Of a DNA stretch of 64,000 nt, positions 50,645-59,170 are shown in pieces. A program made the position numbers and the translations under genes. Each line of letters starts with the position of its first letter. The first letter of the stretch is position 1. This DNA comes from Haladaptatus sp. ZSTT2 (lineage in GTDB: Archaea; Halobacteriota; Halobacteria; Halobacteriales; Halococcaceae). The stretch is taken from positions 1,054,001 through 1,118,000 of the forward strand of contig NZ_JBAMHQ010000001.1 of the NCBI RefSeq assembly GCF_037081775.1. Direction: 5' to 3'. The notes beneath the pieces are model-generated. The model worked only from the letters and a program-made list of their open reading frames with translations, made no database searches and was not told where the DNA came from.

Positions 50645-50866
50645 ATGACGAAATCACAACCGAAAGAGAACACGCACGCTGCAGGGGAGGGTGCGCTGTT
50701 ACCGGCGACCGGCATCGAATTCGACCTACAATCCGTGCTCGTGCGGTACCAGCACGCACCGGACGAACTGACCGTGTTTCCGCGGGACAGAAGCGAGGCA
50801 GACGTGTACACGACGTGGATTACGGCGAGCGAAGGGTCGTACGTCGACCTGAGCGAGATGTGCTGA
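50645..50866 (+). CDS. Small haloarchaeal protein (probably DUF7511)
   Basis: The 73-residue protein contains LVRYQHAPDELTVFPRD and the C-terminal TTWITASEGSYVDLSEM, a pattern shared by a haloarchaea-specific family that I recall as DUF7511. No membrane segment. An AT-rich box (TCAATATAG, about 50580-50588) precedes it by about 60 nt, and a purine-rich GGGGGAAG sits before the ATG. Function unknown. Confidence 0.85.
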   Translation: MTKSQPKENTHAAGEGALLPATGIEFDLQSVLVRYQHAPDELTVFPRDRSEADVYTTWITASEGSYVDLSEMC

Positions 50867-50877
50867 GTCTCGTCGCC

Positions 50878-51681
50878 TCAAAACGAGAGGGGACGCGCAG
50901 TCTCCCAACGGGGGGAGAACTCATTCGTGATACCGGTTGCGAAGCTCCGGTCTTTTAAATCTATCATCGCAAAGATTTCTTCGGTGTCGAGCGGATGGGG
51001 AACCTCGATGACGACTTCCGTGCCGTCGATGACGTTGAACGTCCCGCTCACGTCGTCGCTCGTCCGCACCTCGAAGTCGGGGTGCGAAGAGAGCGTGGCT
51101 GCATAGTGGTCGCCAACGGATTCCGGCAGGAGGTCGACCAGCTCGGGGCGCATCAACACCTTGACCGAAACGCCGCGGTCGAGGGCGTTTTGGAGTTGTT
51201 CTGCAACGAGTGCCCCGATTTCGCCGATGTCGAACTGCTGGCCGAGCGTTGAGGCGACGATGACGATGGTGTCGTCTGCGGCCGCGAGGCGTTCGAGAAG
51301 CAGGTCAATCGTCTGCGTCGGCCCGACCGCCGCCGTCCAGAACGTTTCTTCGACGGGTTCTGCGGCATCGAGTTCGTGGGCGAGTTCGTCGACAATGTCC
51401 TCGTACTGGTCTTTTTTCTGGTCGAGTTCGCGCTTTTTGTCATCGAGGAGTCGGTCGAGCGCGGTGGTCGGTTCGACGGCGACATACTTTTTCGGGCGAC
51501 TCGCGCTCTGGCTGCGCACGAGGTTGTACGTCTCGATGCTGTTCAGAATGTCGTAGATGCGACCCATCGGCACATCACTCGCCCGCGACAGTTCCTTTGC
51601 CGTGGTCGGACCGGTCTGCAAGAGCGCGCGATACGCCCGCGCTTCGTACTCAGACAGCCCCAAATCTCTCAGGCTCGCCAT
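50878..51681 (-). CDS. TrmB-family transcription regulator
   Basis: The 267-residue protein is complete, in contrast to the split gene near 12 kb. It starts MASLRDLGLSEYEARAYRALL, then the winged helix (TTAKELSRASDVPMGRIYDILNSI, about 26-49), a coiled coil (about 75-105, DKKRELDQKKDQYED) and a sensor domain of TrmB/PLD-like type (about 115-260). TrmB proteins respond to sugars or related ligands; target unknown. A TATA-like box (51708-51713) is 29 nt upstream of the ATG. Confidence 0.9.
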   Translation of the reverse strand: MASLRDLGLSEYEARAYRALLQTGPTTAKELSRASDVPMGRIYDILNSIETYNLVRSQSASRPKKYVAVEPTTALDRLLDDKKRELDQKKDQYEDIVDELAHELDAAEPVEETFWTAAVGPTQTIDLLLERLAAADDTIVIVASTLGQQFDIGEIGALVAEQLQNALDRGVSVKVLMRPELVDLLPESVGDHYAATLSSHPDFEVRTSDDVSGTFNVIDGTEVVIEVPHPLDTEEIFAMIDLKDRSFATGITNEFSPRWETARPLSF

Positions 51682-51707
51682 ATACACCCTGTTTTGGCGG
51701 GAGGGGG

Positions 51708-51713
51708 TATAAA
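51708..51713 (-). promoter_or_regulatory. TATA-like box of the TrmB regulator
   Basis: TTTATA on the minus strand, 29 nt from the ATG at 51681. Confidence 0.5.
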
Positions 51714-51725
51714 CGAAGGGGCAGT

Positions 51726-53357
51726 TTACTCTTCGTCAGTCTGATCAGTAGCCGTCACGGTGGCTAGCAACTCATCGGGGGTTTCGACGGTGTGGCTCTC
51801 GCCGTCGATGGTCACACGCGCCGTCCCCGGTGCAACATCACTCTCGGGGATAACGATTTTTTCGTGGTCGGGGAGTTGGAGTGCGGCGAGGTGCAGTGGC
51901 GAACCAACTGCGCCGACGGAGACGGTGAGCGGTGCGTCGGTGAGCCGAGCAGCCGTCGTCGCGTAGCCCGCGACCTGCACGTTCATGCGGTCTGCCGCCC
52001 CCGCGAACGATTCGATGGCTTCCCGAGCGACGGTTCGGTAGGTGTCGTTGTCGGTGAGGAGTGCGAGGTCGAGCAGCGCGTCTGCGAACTCGGCGTTCGC
52101 GTCGAGCGGGCGAAGCGGCAGCGAGAGCAAGCCAAGTCCGTCCGTCGGCCCATCGAGGAACGAGGTACCGTCGCGGCGGTGTTCGATGGTGTAGTCGGCG
52201 ACGGTGCGGGCGAGCGATTCGTACTCGCCGAGCACCTGCATCGCTGTGGTGAGTGCGTCGAGGACACGCGCCTGGTCTGCGAGCAGGCCACTCTCGCTTT
52301 CCTCGCCGTCGAAATGAGCGACTGCGCCGTCGTCTGCGATGAGGGTGTCAGAGAGGTAGCGAAGCGCGCGCTCGGCAAACGCCTTCGACTGCTCGTGGCC
52401 CGTCGCGGCGTAGAGCGTGAGCAGGGCGTCGATGGCGAGGCCGTTCCAGTCGGCGAACGCGGTCTCGTCAACCTGTGGCTCGTCGGCGTTCGCGCGGTCT
52501 TCGAGTGGCAGGCCGTAGTACTCGTCGTCCGGGCGCTGGCTCCCCGCAAACGCCTCGCCGTTCCAGAGCGTCGTCGTGAGGAACTCAGCCGAGGTTTCGG
52601 CCGTCTCCTTGTACTCCTCGTGGCCGGTATAGCGGTAGGCAGTGGCGAAAGTGCGCACGAGCGCAGCGTTCACGTCGAGGACTTTCTCGCGGTGTGGGTT
52701 GCTCCAGTCTACGTCCTCTGCAAAGCGGAAGAAGCCGCCATCGAAATCGTCGTAGAGGTGCGACTGGATGGCGTCTAAGGTGCGGATGGCCTGCTGTTGT
52801 TCGCGCTTTAACGCGAACTCGATGGTGCGCGCGAGCGGGAATTTGGGCGCGTCGCCCCAGCCGCCGTGTTCGGTGTCGAACTCGCCCGCGAGTTGGGCGA
52901 ACAGTTCGCCTTCGATGGTCGGCGAAAGCGGTGCCTGCGGCGTGTCTGCGTCCTGTAGCGCCCGCGGGACGCGACCGGCCGAGGTGCCCTTGCTGTCCCA
53001 CGCGCGGCGAACGCTGTCGAGCACTTGGCGCATGCCGCCTTGGGCGAGGAATCCGGCTCCAGAGATGAGTTTGCCCTCCGGGGTGAGGAACACGGTCGAG
53101 GGAAAGCCGCCCATGTTGTAGCGGTCGCGGATACGCGGGTGGCGGTCTACGTCCACGCGCATCGGCACGAAGCCGTCGTTCAGGTGGGCGGCGATGCGCG
53201 GCTCTGCGTAGGTCTCTGCGTCCATCTCGTGACACCAGTCACACCACGTCGCAGAGAGCGCGAGCAGGAGGGGCTTTTTCTCCTCCTTGGCCTCTGTGAA
53301 GGCCGCGTCGCCCCACTCGCGCCACTCGACCAGCGTCTCGACTGCAGGGTCGTCCAT
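51726..53357 (-). CDS. DUF255 thioredoxin-like/glycoside-hydrolase-like protein (YyaL/SSP411 family)
   Basis: The 543-residue protein has an N-terminal thioredoxin-like domain with C39xxC42 in SATWCDWCHEM, and RYNMGGFPSTVFL with the cis-Pro region (about 80-92). A long alpha/alpha toroid follows (about 160-540; AFADWNGLAIDALLTLYAAT). The family is widespread but its reaction is unknown. It is shorter than the bacterial members (about 680-700 residues). ATG at 53357, 76 bp from the divergent fxsA start. Confidence 0.92.
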   Translation of the reverse strand: MDDPAVETLVEWREWGDAAFTEAKEEKKPLLLALSATWCDWCHEMDAETYAEPRIAAHLNDGFVPMRVDVDRHPRIRDRYNMGGFPSTVFLTPEGKLISGAGFLAQGGMRQVLDSVRRAWDSKGTSAGRVPRALQDADTPQAPLSPTIEGELFAQLAGEFDTEHGGWGDAPKFPLARTIEFALKREQQQAIRTLDAIQSHLYDDFDGGFFRFAEDVDWSNPHREKVLDVNAALVRTFATAYRYTGHEEYKETAETSAEFLTTTLWNGEAFAGSQRPDDEYYGLPLEDRANADEPQVDETAFADWNGLAIDALLTLYAATGHEQSKAFAERALRYLSDTLIADDGAVAHFDGEESESGLLADQARVLDALTTAMQVLGEYESLARTVADYTIEHRRDGTSFLDGPTDGLGLLSLPLRPLDANAEFADALLDLALLTDNDTYRTVAREAIESFAGAADRMNVQVAGYATTAARLTDAPLTVSVGAVGSPLHLAALQLPDHEKIVIPESDVAPGTARVTIDGESHTVETPDELLATVTATDQTDEE

Positions 53358-53433
53358 GCGCGGGCCTTGGGAAGGGTTGGGCAAAGGGGTTCTCATCCGC
53401 AAGTATTTCACGCTGCCACCGTTATGCCAACCC

Positions 53434-53964
53434 ATGTTGCTGCGGATTGCAGCCGTCTTGCTGCTGATTCCCGTGCTCGACGCGATGCTACTGGTGGTTC
53501 TCGCCGGAGAAATCGGTGGCGTCGCAACCGTCGCGCTGGTCGTCCTCACCGCGCTCATCGGGATGCTCCTTGTGCGCGCCGAGGGCCGCCACACGCTCAG
53601 AAAGATAACCACCAAGCTCGAACGCGGCGAACCGCCGACAAACGAGCTGTTAGACGGCGGCCTCCTGCTCGTCGCGGGCGCGCTGTTGCTCACCCCCGGC
53701 ATCGTCACCGACCTCGTGGGCTTCATCTTCATCATCCCGATTACGCGCATCCCGATTCGGATGGCCGTCAAACGCTGGTTCGTGACGCCGTACCTCGACA
53801 AGCGCATGGACGGCTTCGTCACCGGGAACGTCTACACCGCTGGCTTCCCGAACGAAGACGACTTCGACGGGTCCGACGACGACACCGTGGACGTAGATGG
53901 GTTCACCGTCGAGCGCGAGGACGACGATGACCGGCGTTCCTCGGGAAGTCACGACGCCCCATAG
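53434..53964 (+). CDS. fxsA: FxsA-family membrane protein
   Basis: The 176-residue protein has three membrane segments (about 4-22, 26-46, 70-105) with GGLLLVAGALLLTPGIVTDLVGF, the FxsA signature; a basic RMAVKRWF follows and the tail is strongly acidic (DDDFDGSDDDTVD). In E. coli FxsA modulates phage T7 exclusion; in archaea the role is unknown. The ATG at 53434 directly opens the first helix. Confidence 0.9.
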   Translation: MLLRIAAVLLLIPVLDAMLLVVLAGEIGGVATVALVVLTALIGMLLVRAEGRHTLRKITTKLERGEPPTNELLDGGLLLVAGALLLTPGIVTDLVGFIFIIPITRIPIRMAVKRWFVTPYLDKRMDGFVTGNVYTAGFPNEDDFDGSDDDTVDVDGFTVEREDDDDRRSSGSHDAP

Positions 53965-53982
53965 GGCTGGAGAAAAGAAACG

Positions 53983-53989
53983 CTTAAAC
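53983..53989 (+). promoter_or_regulatory. Possible TATA-like box of tRNA-Ile
   Basis: CTTAAAC lies 37 nt before the first base of the tRNA, which would give about ten leader bases. Confidence 0.4.
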
Positions 53990-54022
53990 ACAACACCGCG
54001 CAACGATAAAATGCGCCAACCT

Positions 54023-54096
54023 GGGCCAATAGCTCAGTCAGGTTGAGCGCTCGGCTGATAACCGGGAGGTCCGCGGTTCAAATCCGCGTTGGCCCA
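54023..54096 (+). tRNA. tRNA-Ile (anticodon GAT)
   Basis: A 74-nt cloverleaf: acceptor GGGCCAA / TTGGCCC, D arm GCTC..GAGC, anticodon stem CTCGG / CCGGG with loop CTGATAA (anticodon GAT, 54056-54058), T arm CGCGG TTCAAAT CCGCG, discriminator A at 54096. CCA is not encoded. No intron. Confidence 0.97.
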
Positions 54097-54234
54097 CTAC
54101 GGGCGACATTCGTCGCCATGGTGGTTGGGCCGCAAACTCCCCAGCCACCTAACTTTCGGATACTACAACTTCGGTGAGTGAAGACGTCGTCAAATCGGAC
54201 GACAGAGTGCGACAATCCCGTCTATTCTGAACAC

Positions 54235-54378
54235 CTATCTCCGCGAGAAAAACACCGCAAGTCCCACCAGTAACAACCCTATTCCCCACCAGAGCGAGTC
54301 ACCCGGAAGTACCACGAGAAGGAGCGTCACAATGCCCGAAGAGATGAGCGACCAGCCAATCGTCGTTTGATACGACAT
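54235..54378 (-). CDS. 47-residue two-helix membrane protein
   Basis: Starts MSYQTTIGWSLISSGIV and ends AVFFSRR with two clean hydrophobic segments (about 7-25 and 28-44) and a positive C-terminus. The codon use (CTC, GTG, TCG) is like the neighbours. It is under 60 residues and easily missed. Unknown function; similar small two-helix proteins are common in haloarchaea. Sits alone between tRNA-Ile and the cupin. Confidence 0.65.
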   Translation of the reverse strand: MSYQTTIGWSLISSGIVTLLLVVLPGDSLWWGIGLLLVGLAVFFSRR

Positions 54379-54479
54379 AGGCCGTCAAGTGTCGCCAGCG
54401 CCATCCCTATTTGGCTTGTGTGTGCAAGGTCGTCTCAAGCCCGCTTTATCGCACCTCCAGCCGTAGTTTTCTAGGACAC

Positions 54480-54800
54480 ATGACAATCGTCAAAGCCGAA
54501 GACGCGAGAGCCGAATCGTTCCGGGGAACCAACTTCGAGGTGCTCGCGGTTGGCGAGAACTCGATGGTCACGAAGATGCACTTCGAGAAGGGGACGGACG
54601 TACCGACCCACAGCCACGAGAGCGAGCAGAGCGGCTACGTCGTTTCTGGAAAGTACCGCCTCACGTTCGGTGAGTACGACGAGGTACTCGAAGCCGGTGA
54701 CAGCTACTCGATTCCCGGCAACGTCGAGCACACCTACGAGGTGCTCGAATCGGGTATCGTCATCGACGTGTTTTCGCCGCCCCGCGAGGACTACGTCTGA
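54480..54800 (+). CDS. Single-domain cupin protein
   Basis: The 106-residue cupin has PTHSHESEQSGYVVSG (about 41-56) and PGNVEHTYEV (about 79-88), the two metal motifs, and ends VFSPPREDYV. It is a paralogue of the cupin at 34493, with the shared SPPR run near the end. Substrate unknown. A possible box (CTTTATC, about 54441-54447) lies 36 nt before the ATG. Confidence 0.87.
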   Translation: MTIVKAEDARAESFRGTNFEVLAVGENSMVTKMHFEKGTDVPTHSHESEQSGYVVSGKYRLTFGEYDEVLEAGDSYSIPGNVEHTYEVLESGIVIDVFSPPREDYV

Positions 54801-54838
54801 CCAAAACGTACGAATACCAACCCAACTTACACTCACGT

Positions 54839-55036
54839 ATGGCTTCAGGAACGTTTGGCTGGGTGGTCTGGGCACTGCTTCTCGTCCTCTCTGTGGCGTT
54901 CATCTGGGAAGATGCGGTCGTGTGGCTACGGCAGGGCACCCTCCCCGGAATCGAATTTTTCCTCGTGGGCCTCGTGAGCCTCGGGTTGTTGTTCGTGTTG
55001 CTCCGCGAGATGCCCCGCCCGGTAAAGCGCCGATAG
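54839..55036 (+). CDS. 65-residue two-helix membrane protein
   Basis: Two membrane helices (about 7-24 and 36-56) joined by EDAVVWLRQGTLPGIE, ending with a basic REMPRPVKRR tail. Lies 40 bp before the UspA gene on the same strand. No family recognised. Confidence 0.7.
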   Translation: MASGTFGWVVWALLLVLSVAFIWEDAVVWLRQGTLPGIEFFLVGLVSLGLLFVLLREMPRPVKRR

Positions 55037-55076
55037 CCTGGGCGACGGCTATAGTGGTCGGCGTCGTACATGACGT

Positions 55077-55514
55077 ATGGCAATCAACTCAATTCTCGTC
55101 CCGACGGACGGCTCGCCCATGGCCGAACGGGCGCTTCGACACGCGGTAGAGGAGTATCCCGACGCCGCAATCACCGCGTTTCACGTCCTCGATTTCCGCG
55201 GGAGCGACAGCTATCCCGGCGGCTGGGGTGAAGCACCCGGGACGTGGGAGGAGTGGCTGGAGCACGCCCGCGAGGAGGAGCAGGCGCTGTTCGAGCAGGT
55301 GCAGGCGGTTGCCGCGGAGTACGACCACGACATCGAGACGGATTCGATGGTCGGCCAGACGACGCGAGCGATTCTCGACTACGTCGAAACCCACGACTTC
55401 GACCTCGTGGTGATGGGCAGCCACGGGCGCACGGGCGTGTCGCGCATCCTCCTCGGCAGCGTCGCAGAGACAGTCACCCGGCGGTCGCCAACACCCGTGG
55501 TGGTCGTCAGGTGA
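55077..55514 (+). CDS. Universal stress protein (UspA family)
   Basis: The 145-residue UspA protein carries [12 protein letters not shown] and [23 protein letters not shown] near the end, nearly identical in this part to the protein at 45151. It should bind ATP. Its stop codon overlaps the GTG start of the following gene as GTGA, so both are coupled. Confidence 0.92.
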   Translation: MAINSILVPTDGSPMAERALRHAVEEYPDAAITAFHVLDFRGSDSYPGGWGEAPGTWEEWLEHAREEEQALFEQVQAVAAEYDHDIETDSMVGQTTRAILDYVETHDFDLVVMGSHGRTGVSRILLGSVAETVTRRSPTPVVVVR

Positions 55515-55984
55515 CCACGATTTCGGGGGCGTGGTCGGAAGCTGAGATTGCGGCCTTCCTCGCTGAGACGGTCGTGCCCGTCCGGCTCGCGTGTACCACG
55601 CCCGGCGGCACACTGTGGATGCTCTCGCTGTGGTTTCAGTATGAGGAAGGGATCTTCTGGTGTGCGACCGGGAAAGACGCAGACGTGGTTCGCTACCTCA
55701 ACTCGTCGCCCGAGGTCGCCTTCGAGGTGTCCACGAACGACCCACCCTATCGCGGCGTGCGCGGCCGGGGCGTGGCGACGATTACGCCGGATACAGAAAA
55801 ATCACTGCTCACCGACCTCTTAGTGCGGTATCTCGGCGGCACCGAGTCGTCACTCGCCCGGAAGTTACTCAGCGCAGCCCGCGAGGAGGTGCGCATCGAA
55901 ATCGTCCCGGAAAAACTCTATTCGTGGGACTACAGCGAGCGCATGGCCGATGCAGTGGACGCACAGTCGGAGAACTCGACGTGA
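55511..55984 (+). CDS. Pyridoxamine 5'-phosphate oxidase-like flavin-fold protein
   Basis: The 157-residue protein has the split-barrel FMN-binding fold: [34 protein letters not shown] in the first half and [18 protein letters not shown] (about 75-92) in the middle. This is the F420/PPOX-like group. Substrate unknown. It starts at GTG 55511, coupled to the UspA gene by a four-base overlap. Confidence 0.85.
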   Translation: MTTISGAWSEAEIAAFLAETVVPVRLACTTPGGTLWMLSLWFQYEEGIFWCATGKDADVVRYLNSSPEVAFEVSTNDPPYRGVRGRGVATITPDTEKSLLTDLLVRYLGGTESSLARKLLSAAREEVRIEIVPEKLYSWDYSERMADAVDAQSENST

Positions 55985-56060
55985 AATCGACTGCGCATCG
56001 AGTCAGATAGAAAACAAGTAGGTGAACTGTGTTTTTACCTGCTCCGGACGAACCCGAACT

Positions 56061-57356
56061 ATGGTCGTCATTACTGCGCTCACACTCGCAGGCCTCTTCG
56101 CAATTGTTGTGTTGGTGCTTGCAAGCGCATTCTTTTCGTCTGCGGAGATTGCTATCTTTTCGCTCGAAGACCACAAGGTCGAAGCCGAGGACGGAGCGCC
56201 TCCCGGCGACGAGGATACCCGAAAACGCACACTCAAGCAGTTGCGAGACAATCCACACCGGCTCCTTGTGACGATTCTCGTCGGAAACAACGTCGTCAAC
56301 ATCGCCACTGCGAGCGTGGCGACGGGGCTGTTGGTCACGTTTCTCCCGGCGGGGTCTGCGATTACCGTCTCCACCATCCTCGTGAGCTTCGTCGTCCTCG
56401 TGTTCGGGGAGATTACGCCGAAGTCCTACGCCATCACGAACGCCGAATCGTGGTCGCTCCGGGTGTCTCGTCCGCTTGCCACACTGCAAAAACTGCTCTA
56501 CCCCGTCGTCGTCAGCCTCGAAATGCTTACGAGCGCTATCGCCACCCTCGTCGGCGGGAGTACGGAGTACGAATCGCCCGCAGTGACGCGAGAAGAAATC
56601 ACTGCACTCGTCCGGTCTGCCGGTCGTGCGGGCGTTCTCGACAGCGATGAACAACAGATGATTCAGCGAATTTTCCGGTTTTCGAGCATCACGGCCCGCG
56701 AGGTGATGGTGCCGCGTGTCGAGGTCTTGAGCGTCCCGCTCGACACCTCGTGTGCGGACGTCGTTTCGCTCTGTGCGACCGAGCGGGTGACGCGCGTGCC
56801 CGTGTACGCGGACACCATCGACCACATCACCGGCTACGTTGACCTCCGCGACGTGGTCGGAAACCAAGACGAGGGAACGCCGCTTTCGACCTTCGTCAGA
56901 CCCGTTCTGCACGTCTTCGAGGCGCGAGAGATAGACGAAGTGCTCACCGACCTCCAAGACGAGCGACTGGAGTTGGCCGTCGTCATCGACGAGTTCGGGA
57001 CGACGGCGGGCTTGCTCACCGCAGAGGATATCGTTGAAGAAATCGTCGGTGAAATCTTCGACGCAGACGAAGAGCAAGCAATCGCCACCCTTCACCGCGG
57101 GTCGGTCACGGCACGTGGCGACGCGAAAATCGAAGACGTAAATCACGCTCTCGACGCACAGCTTCCGACCGAAGACGGGTTAGAGACGATTGCGGCGTTC
57201 ATCTACAACGAGCTGGGTAGACCCGCAGAATCGGGTGAGATACTCACCTACGACGGCCTCCGAGTGACGGTTGGGGCAGTCGAAAACAACCGCATCCTCC
57301 GCGTCAGAGTTGAACGAATAGCGACGGATGGGGAGAGCACGCAGACGCCGGAGTGA
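56061..57356 (+). CDS. CNNM/CorC-type membrane protein with CBS pair (hemolysin C family)
   Basis: The 431-residue protein has a CNNM (DUF21) membrane domain (1-190; ALASAFFSSAEIAIFSLEDHKVE and NPHRLLVTILVGNNVVNIAT), two CBS domains (about 215-335) that bind adenine nucleotides, and a CorC_HlyC domain (about 350-425). Members export Mg2+ or regulate its transport. The ATG at 56061 begins the first helix. Confidence 0.93.
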   Translation: MVVITALTLAGLFAIVVLVLASAFFSSAEIAIFSLEDHKVEAEDGAPPGDEDTRKRTLKQLRDNPHRLLVTILVGNNVVNIATASVATGLLVTFLPAGSAITVSTILVSFVVLVFGEITPKSYAITNAESWSLRVSRPLATLQKLLYPVVVSLEMLTSAIATLVGGSTEYESPAVTREEITALVRSAGRAGVLDSDEQQMIQRIFRFSSITAREVMVPRVEVLSVPLDTSCADVVSLCATERVTRVPVYADTIDHITGYVDLRDVVGNQDEGTPLSTFVRPVLHVFEAREIDEVLTDLQDERLELAVVIDEFGTTAGLLTAEDIVEEIVGEIFDADEEQAIATLHRGSVTARGDAKIEDVNHALDAQLPTEDGLETIAAFIYNELGRPAESGEILTYDGLRVTVGAVENNRILRVRVERIATDGESTQTPE

Positions 57357-57453
57357 GGCAGAGAGACACAGAAAGACACGGACACGCCACTCGAGCGAAT
57401 CGCTCTGACGATGCCGAACACAATGCGAGACGAGCGAAGGAACTGACCGAAAA

Positions 57454-59142
57454 TCAGACGCGCGGCGGGGCGATGACCTCTTCTGGGGTCATCTGGGATT
57501 CACTGGTCGAAAGCCGCATCCACCGGCTGATGTCGTTGATGCGGAGTTTCATCCGTACGGGCAGCGAGTGCACCGACGTGTAGCCGGGGAACAGCTTCTG
57601 GTCTAAGTTGTACCGGTCGTAGACGACGCGGCGGTCTGGCCACGGGTTGCCTGCGGCTTCGAGACCGGGGACGACCCGCCGGAGGAACGTCTCGACTTCG
57701 TTCAACTGCGAGGAGTCGTGTGGGCGGTCTGGTGGCCGGTGGTTCAGCATGTCCGGGTCAAGCTTTCGCAGCGCCTTCAGGTAGGTCTGCTCGTTGCGGT
57801 GTTCCGGCGGCGTCTTCAAGTGCCACTCGATGAGTTCCTTGTCGGCGGCGATGAAGGCGTCCAGATAGTTCGACGCGAGGTGCGTGTGGAACGCCTGAGT
57901 CGGCATCGCGCGGACGGTGAACAGTTCGATGGCGTCGTACACCGACTCACAGCGGTCGGTAAAGCGGCCGAACTCGGAGCGAATCTGCTCGCGGATGAAC
58001 GTCGAAGCATCGTTTGCGTCCACCGACGCGCTTGTGAGGTCTAAGCTCTCGTTGCTGCTGAACATCCCGAGCGTCGTGGCGAGGTGCTCGATGGGGTCTG
58101 GGTCGGGGTCGAGGCGCTCGCGTGGGACGGTTTTCCCGAGGATTTCGATACCGTCGCGGGGCAGGAAGTGCCCGCGCAGGAGGGTGTCGAACAACAGGCC
58201 GTGGAACAGCGTATCGACCTGCATCTCGTCGTCGTAGCCGCCGTGGTGGATGTGGAGCGACTCTTTGACGCCGTTGGTGTGCTTGATGACCTCGTCGCCG
58301 GTGTTCAGGTACTTGTCGTCGGTTTCGAGCACCGAGTGAGACGCGTCGTACTGGTCTGCGAGGCGTTTTGCCACCTCGACTTCGGGCGTCCCCGTCGTAC
58401 CGATGGTGAACGTCTCGTCGATTTCGGGCAGTTGCGAGAGGATACACCGCGAGTCGTAGCCCGCACTCAACAGGAGGCCCTTGCGGCCGGGCAGGTGCGA
58501 GCGCCGCCGAATCGCGCGCTGGAGGCGGCGGGCGAGTTCCTCTGCGTAGTCGAACTCCTCTGGCTCGTAGACGAATCGACGCAGGGTGTCGGTGCCCGTC
58601 TCGGTGAGGTAGCCATCGAAGGGCACCCGCCGGAGCTGGTCGAAGACGGTGCGACCGTCTAAGACGAAGCCGAGGTGGAGGAACTCATAGAGGGATTTCT
58701 GGGTGACTTCGGGCGTCTGGATGGGGCGGGCGACCTGCGAGGCGTCGGTGCCGAACACGCGCTTGCCGGGGGCGTCCGTGTAGAACACTTCCCACGAGCG
58801 AATGGTGTCAACGGCGATTTTCGCCTCGCCGTCGTGTTCGATGAGAATGACCGACGAGCCGTTGTTCTCGCCGAAGGCCTCGTCGCCGTCTTCCTTGTAC
58901 CGCTCGAACAGCCACTCGGCTGGCGGCTTCGTAACCGGGTTTGGTGGGAACACTTCCCCCCAGATGACACAGAGGCCGTCGTCACCGTTGTAGATGGATG
59001 TCCGGCCGTCGATGCCGAGGCCGATGTCTCTGACACCGACGGTGACGACGTCGCCACTCAGCACGCGGTCGAACTCGTATTCCGAGCGATAGCGCGTGAA
59101 GTCGTCCCGGTCACCGAACACACCGAATAGTTCTTTTTTCAT
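57454..59142 (-). CDS. Asparagine-synthetase-like protein lacking the N-terminal Cys
   Basis: The 562-residue protein has an N-terminal Ntn-like region (1-200) and a C-terminal PP-loop ATP pyrophosphatase domain with LLSAGYDSRC (SAGYDS at 226-231, the counterpart of SGGxDS). The catalytic Cys2 of glutamine amidotransferases is absent: the protein starts MKKELFGVFGD. It should thus use ammonia, another donor or act on a different substrate. It lies 28 bp downstream of glmS on the same strand, with a strong ribosome site (AGGAGGGA) before its ATG. A role in cell-surface sugar or lipid decoration is possible. Confidence 0.87.
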   Translation of the reverse strand: MKKELFGVFGDRDDFTRYRSEYEFDRVLSGDVVTVGVRDIGLGIDGRTSIYNGDDGLCVIWGEVFPPNPVTKPPAEWLFERYKEDGDEAFGENNGSSVILIEHDGEAKIAVDTIRSWEVFYTDAPGKRVFGTDASQVARPIQTPEVTQKSLYEFLHLGFVLDGRTVFDQLRRVPFDGYLTETGTDTLRRFVYEPEEFDYAEELARRLQRAIRRRSHLPGRKGLLLSAGYDSRCILSQLPEIDETFTIGTTGTPEVEVAKRLADQYDASHSVLETDDKYLNTGDEVIKHTNGVKESLHIHHGGYDDEMQVDTLFHGLLFDTLLRGHFLPRDGIEILGKTVPRERLDPDPDPIEHLATTLGMFSSNESLDLTSASVDANDASTFIREQIRSEFGRFTDRCESVYDAIELFTVRAMPTQAFHTHLASNYLDAFIAADKELIEWHLKTPPEHRNEQTYLKALRKLDPDMLNHRPPDRPHDSSQLNEVETFLRRVVPGLEAAGNPWPDRRVVYDRYNLDQKLFPGYTSVHSLPVRMKLRINDISRWMRLSTSESQMTPEEVIAPPRV

Positions 59143-59170
59143 TGTAGTCCCTCCTGAGAGCTTTTGCTGA

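Noticed and set aside
53358-53822. 155-residue N-terminal extension of the DUF255 protein
   Set aside because: The extra residues are Ser/Thr/Arg-rich mirror-frame sequence of fxsA, and the conserved domain starts at the ATG at 53357.
55869-57146. A 425-codon open frame on the minus strand antisense to the CNNM/CorC gene
   Set aside because: Its Arg/His/Asp-rich composition has no family pattern, and the plus frame encodes a clear CNNM-CBS-CorC protein. Long antisense frames are usual at this GC level.
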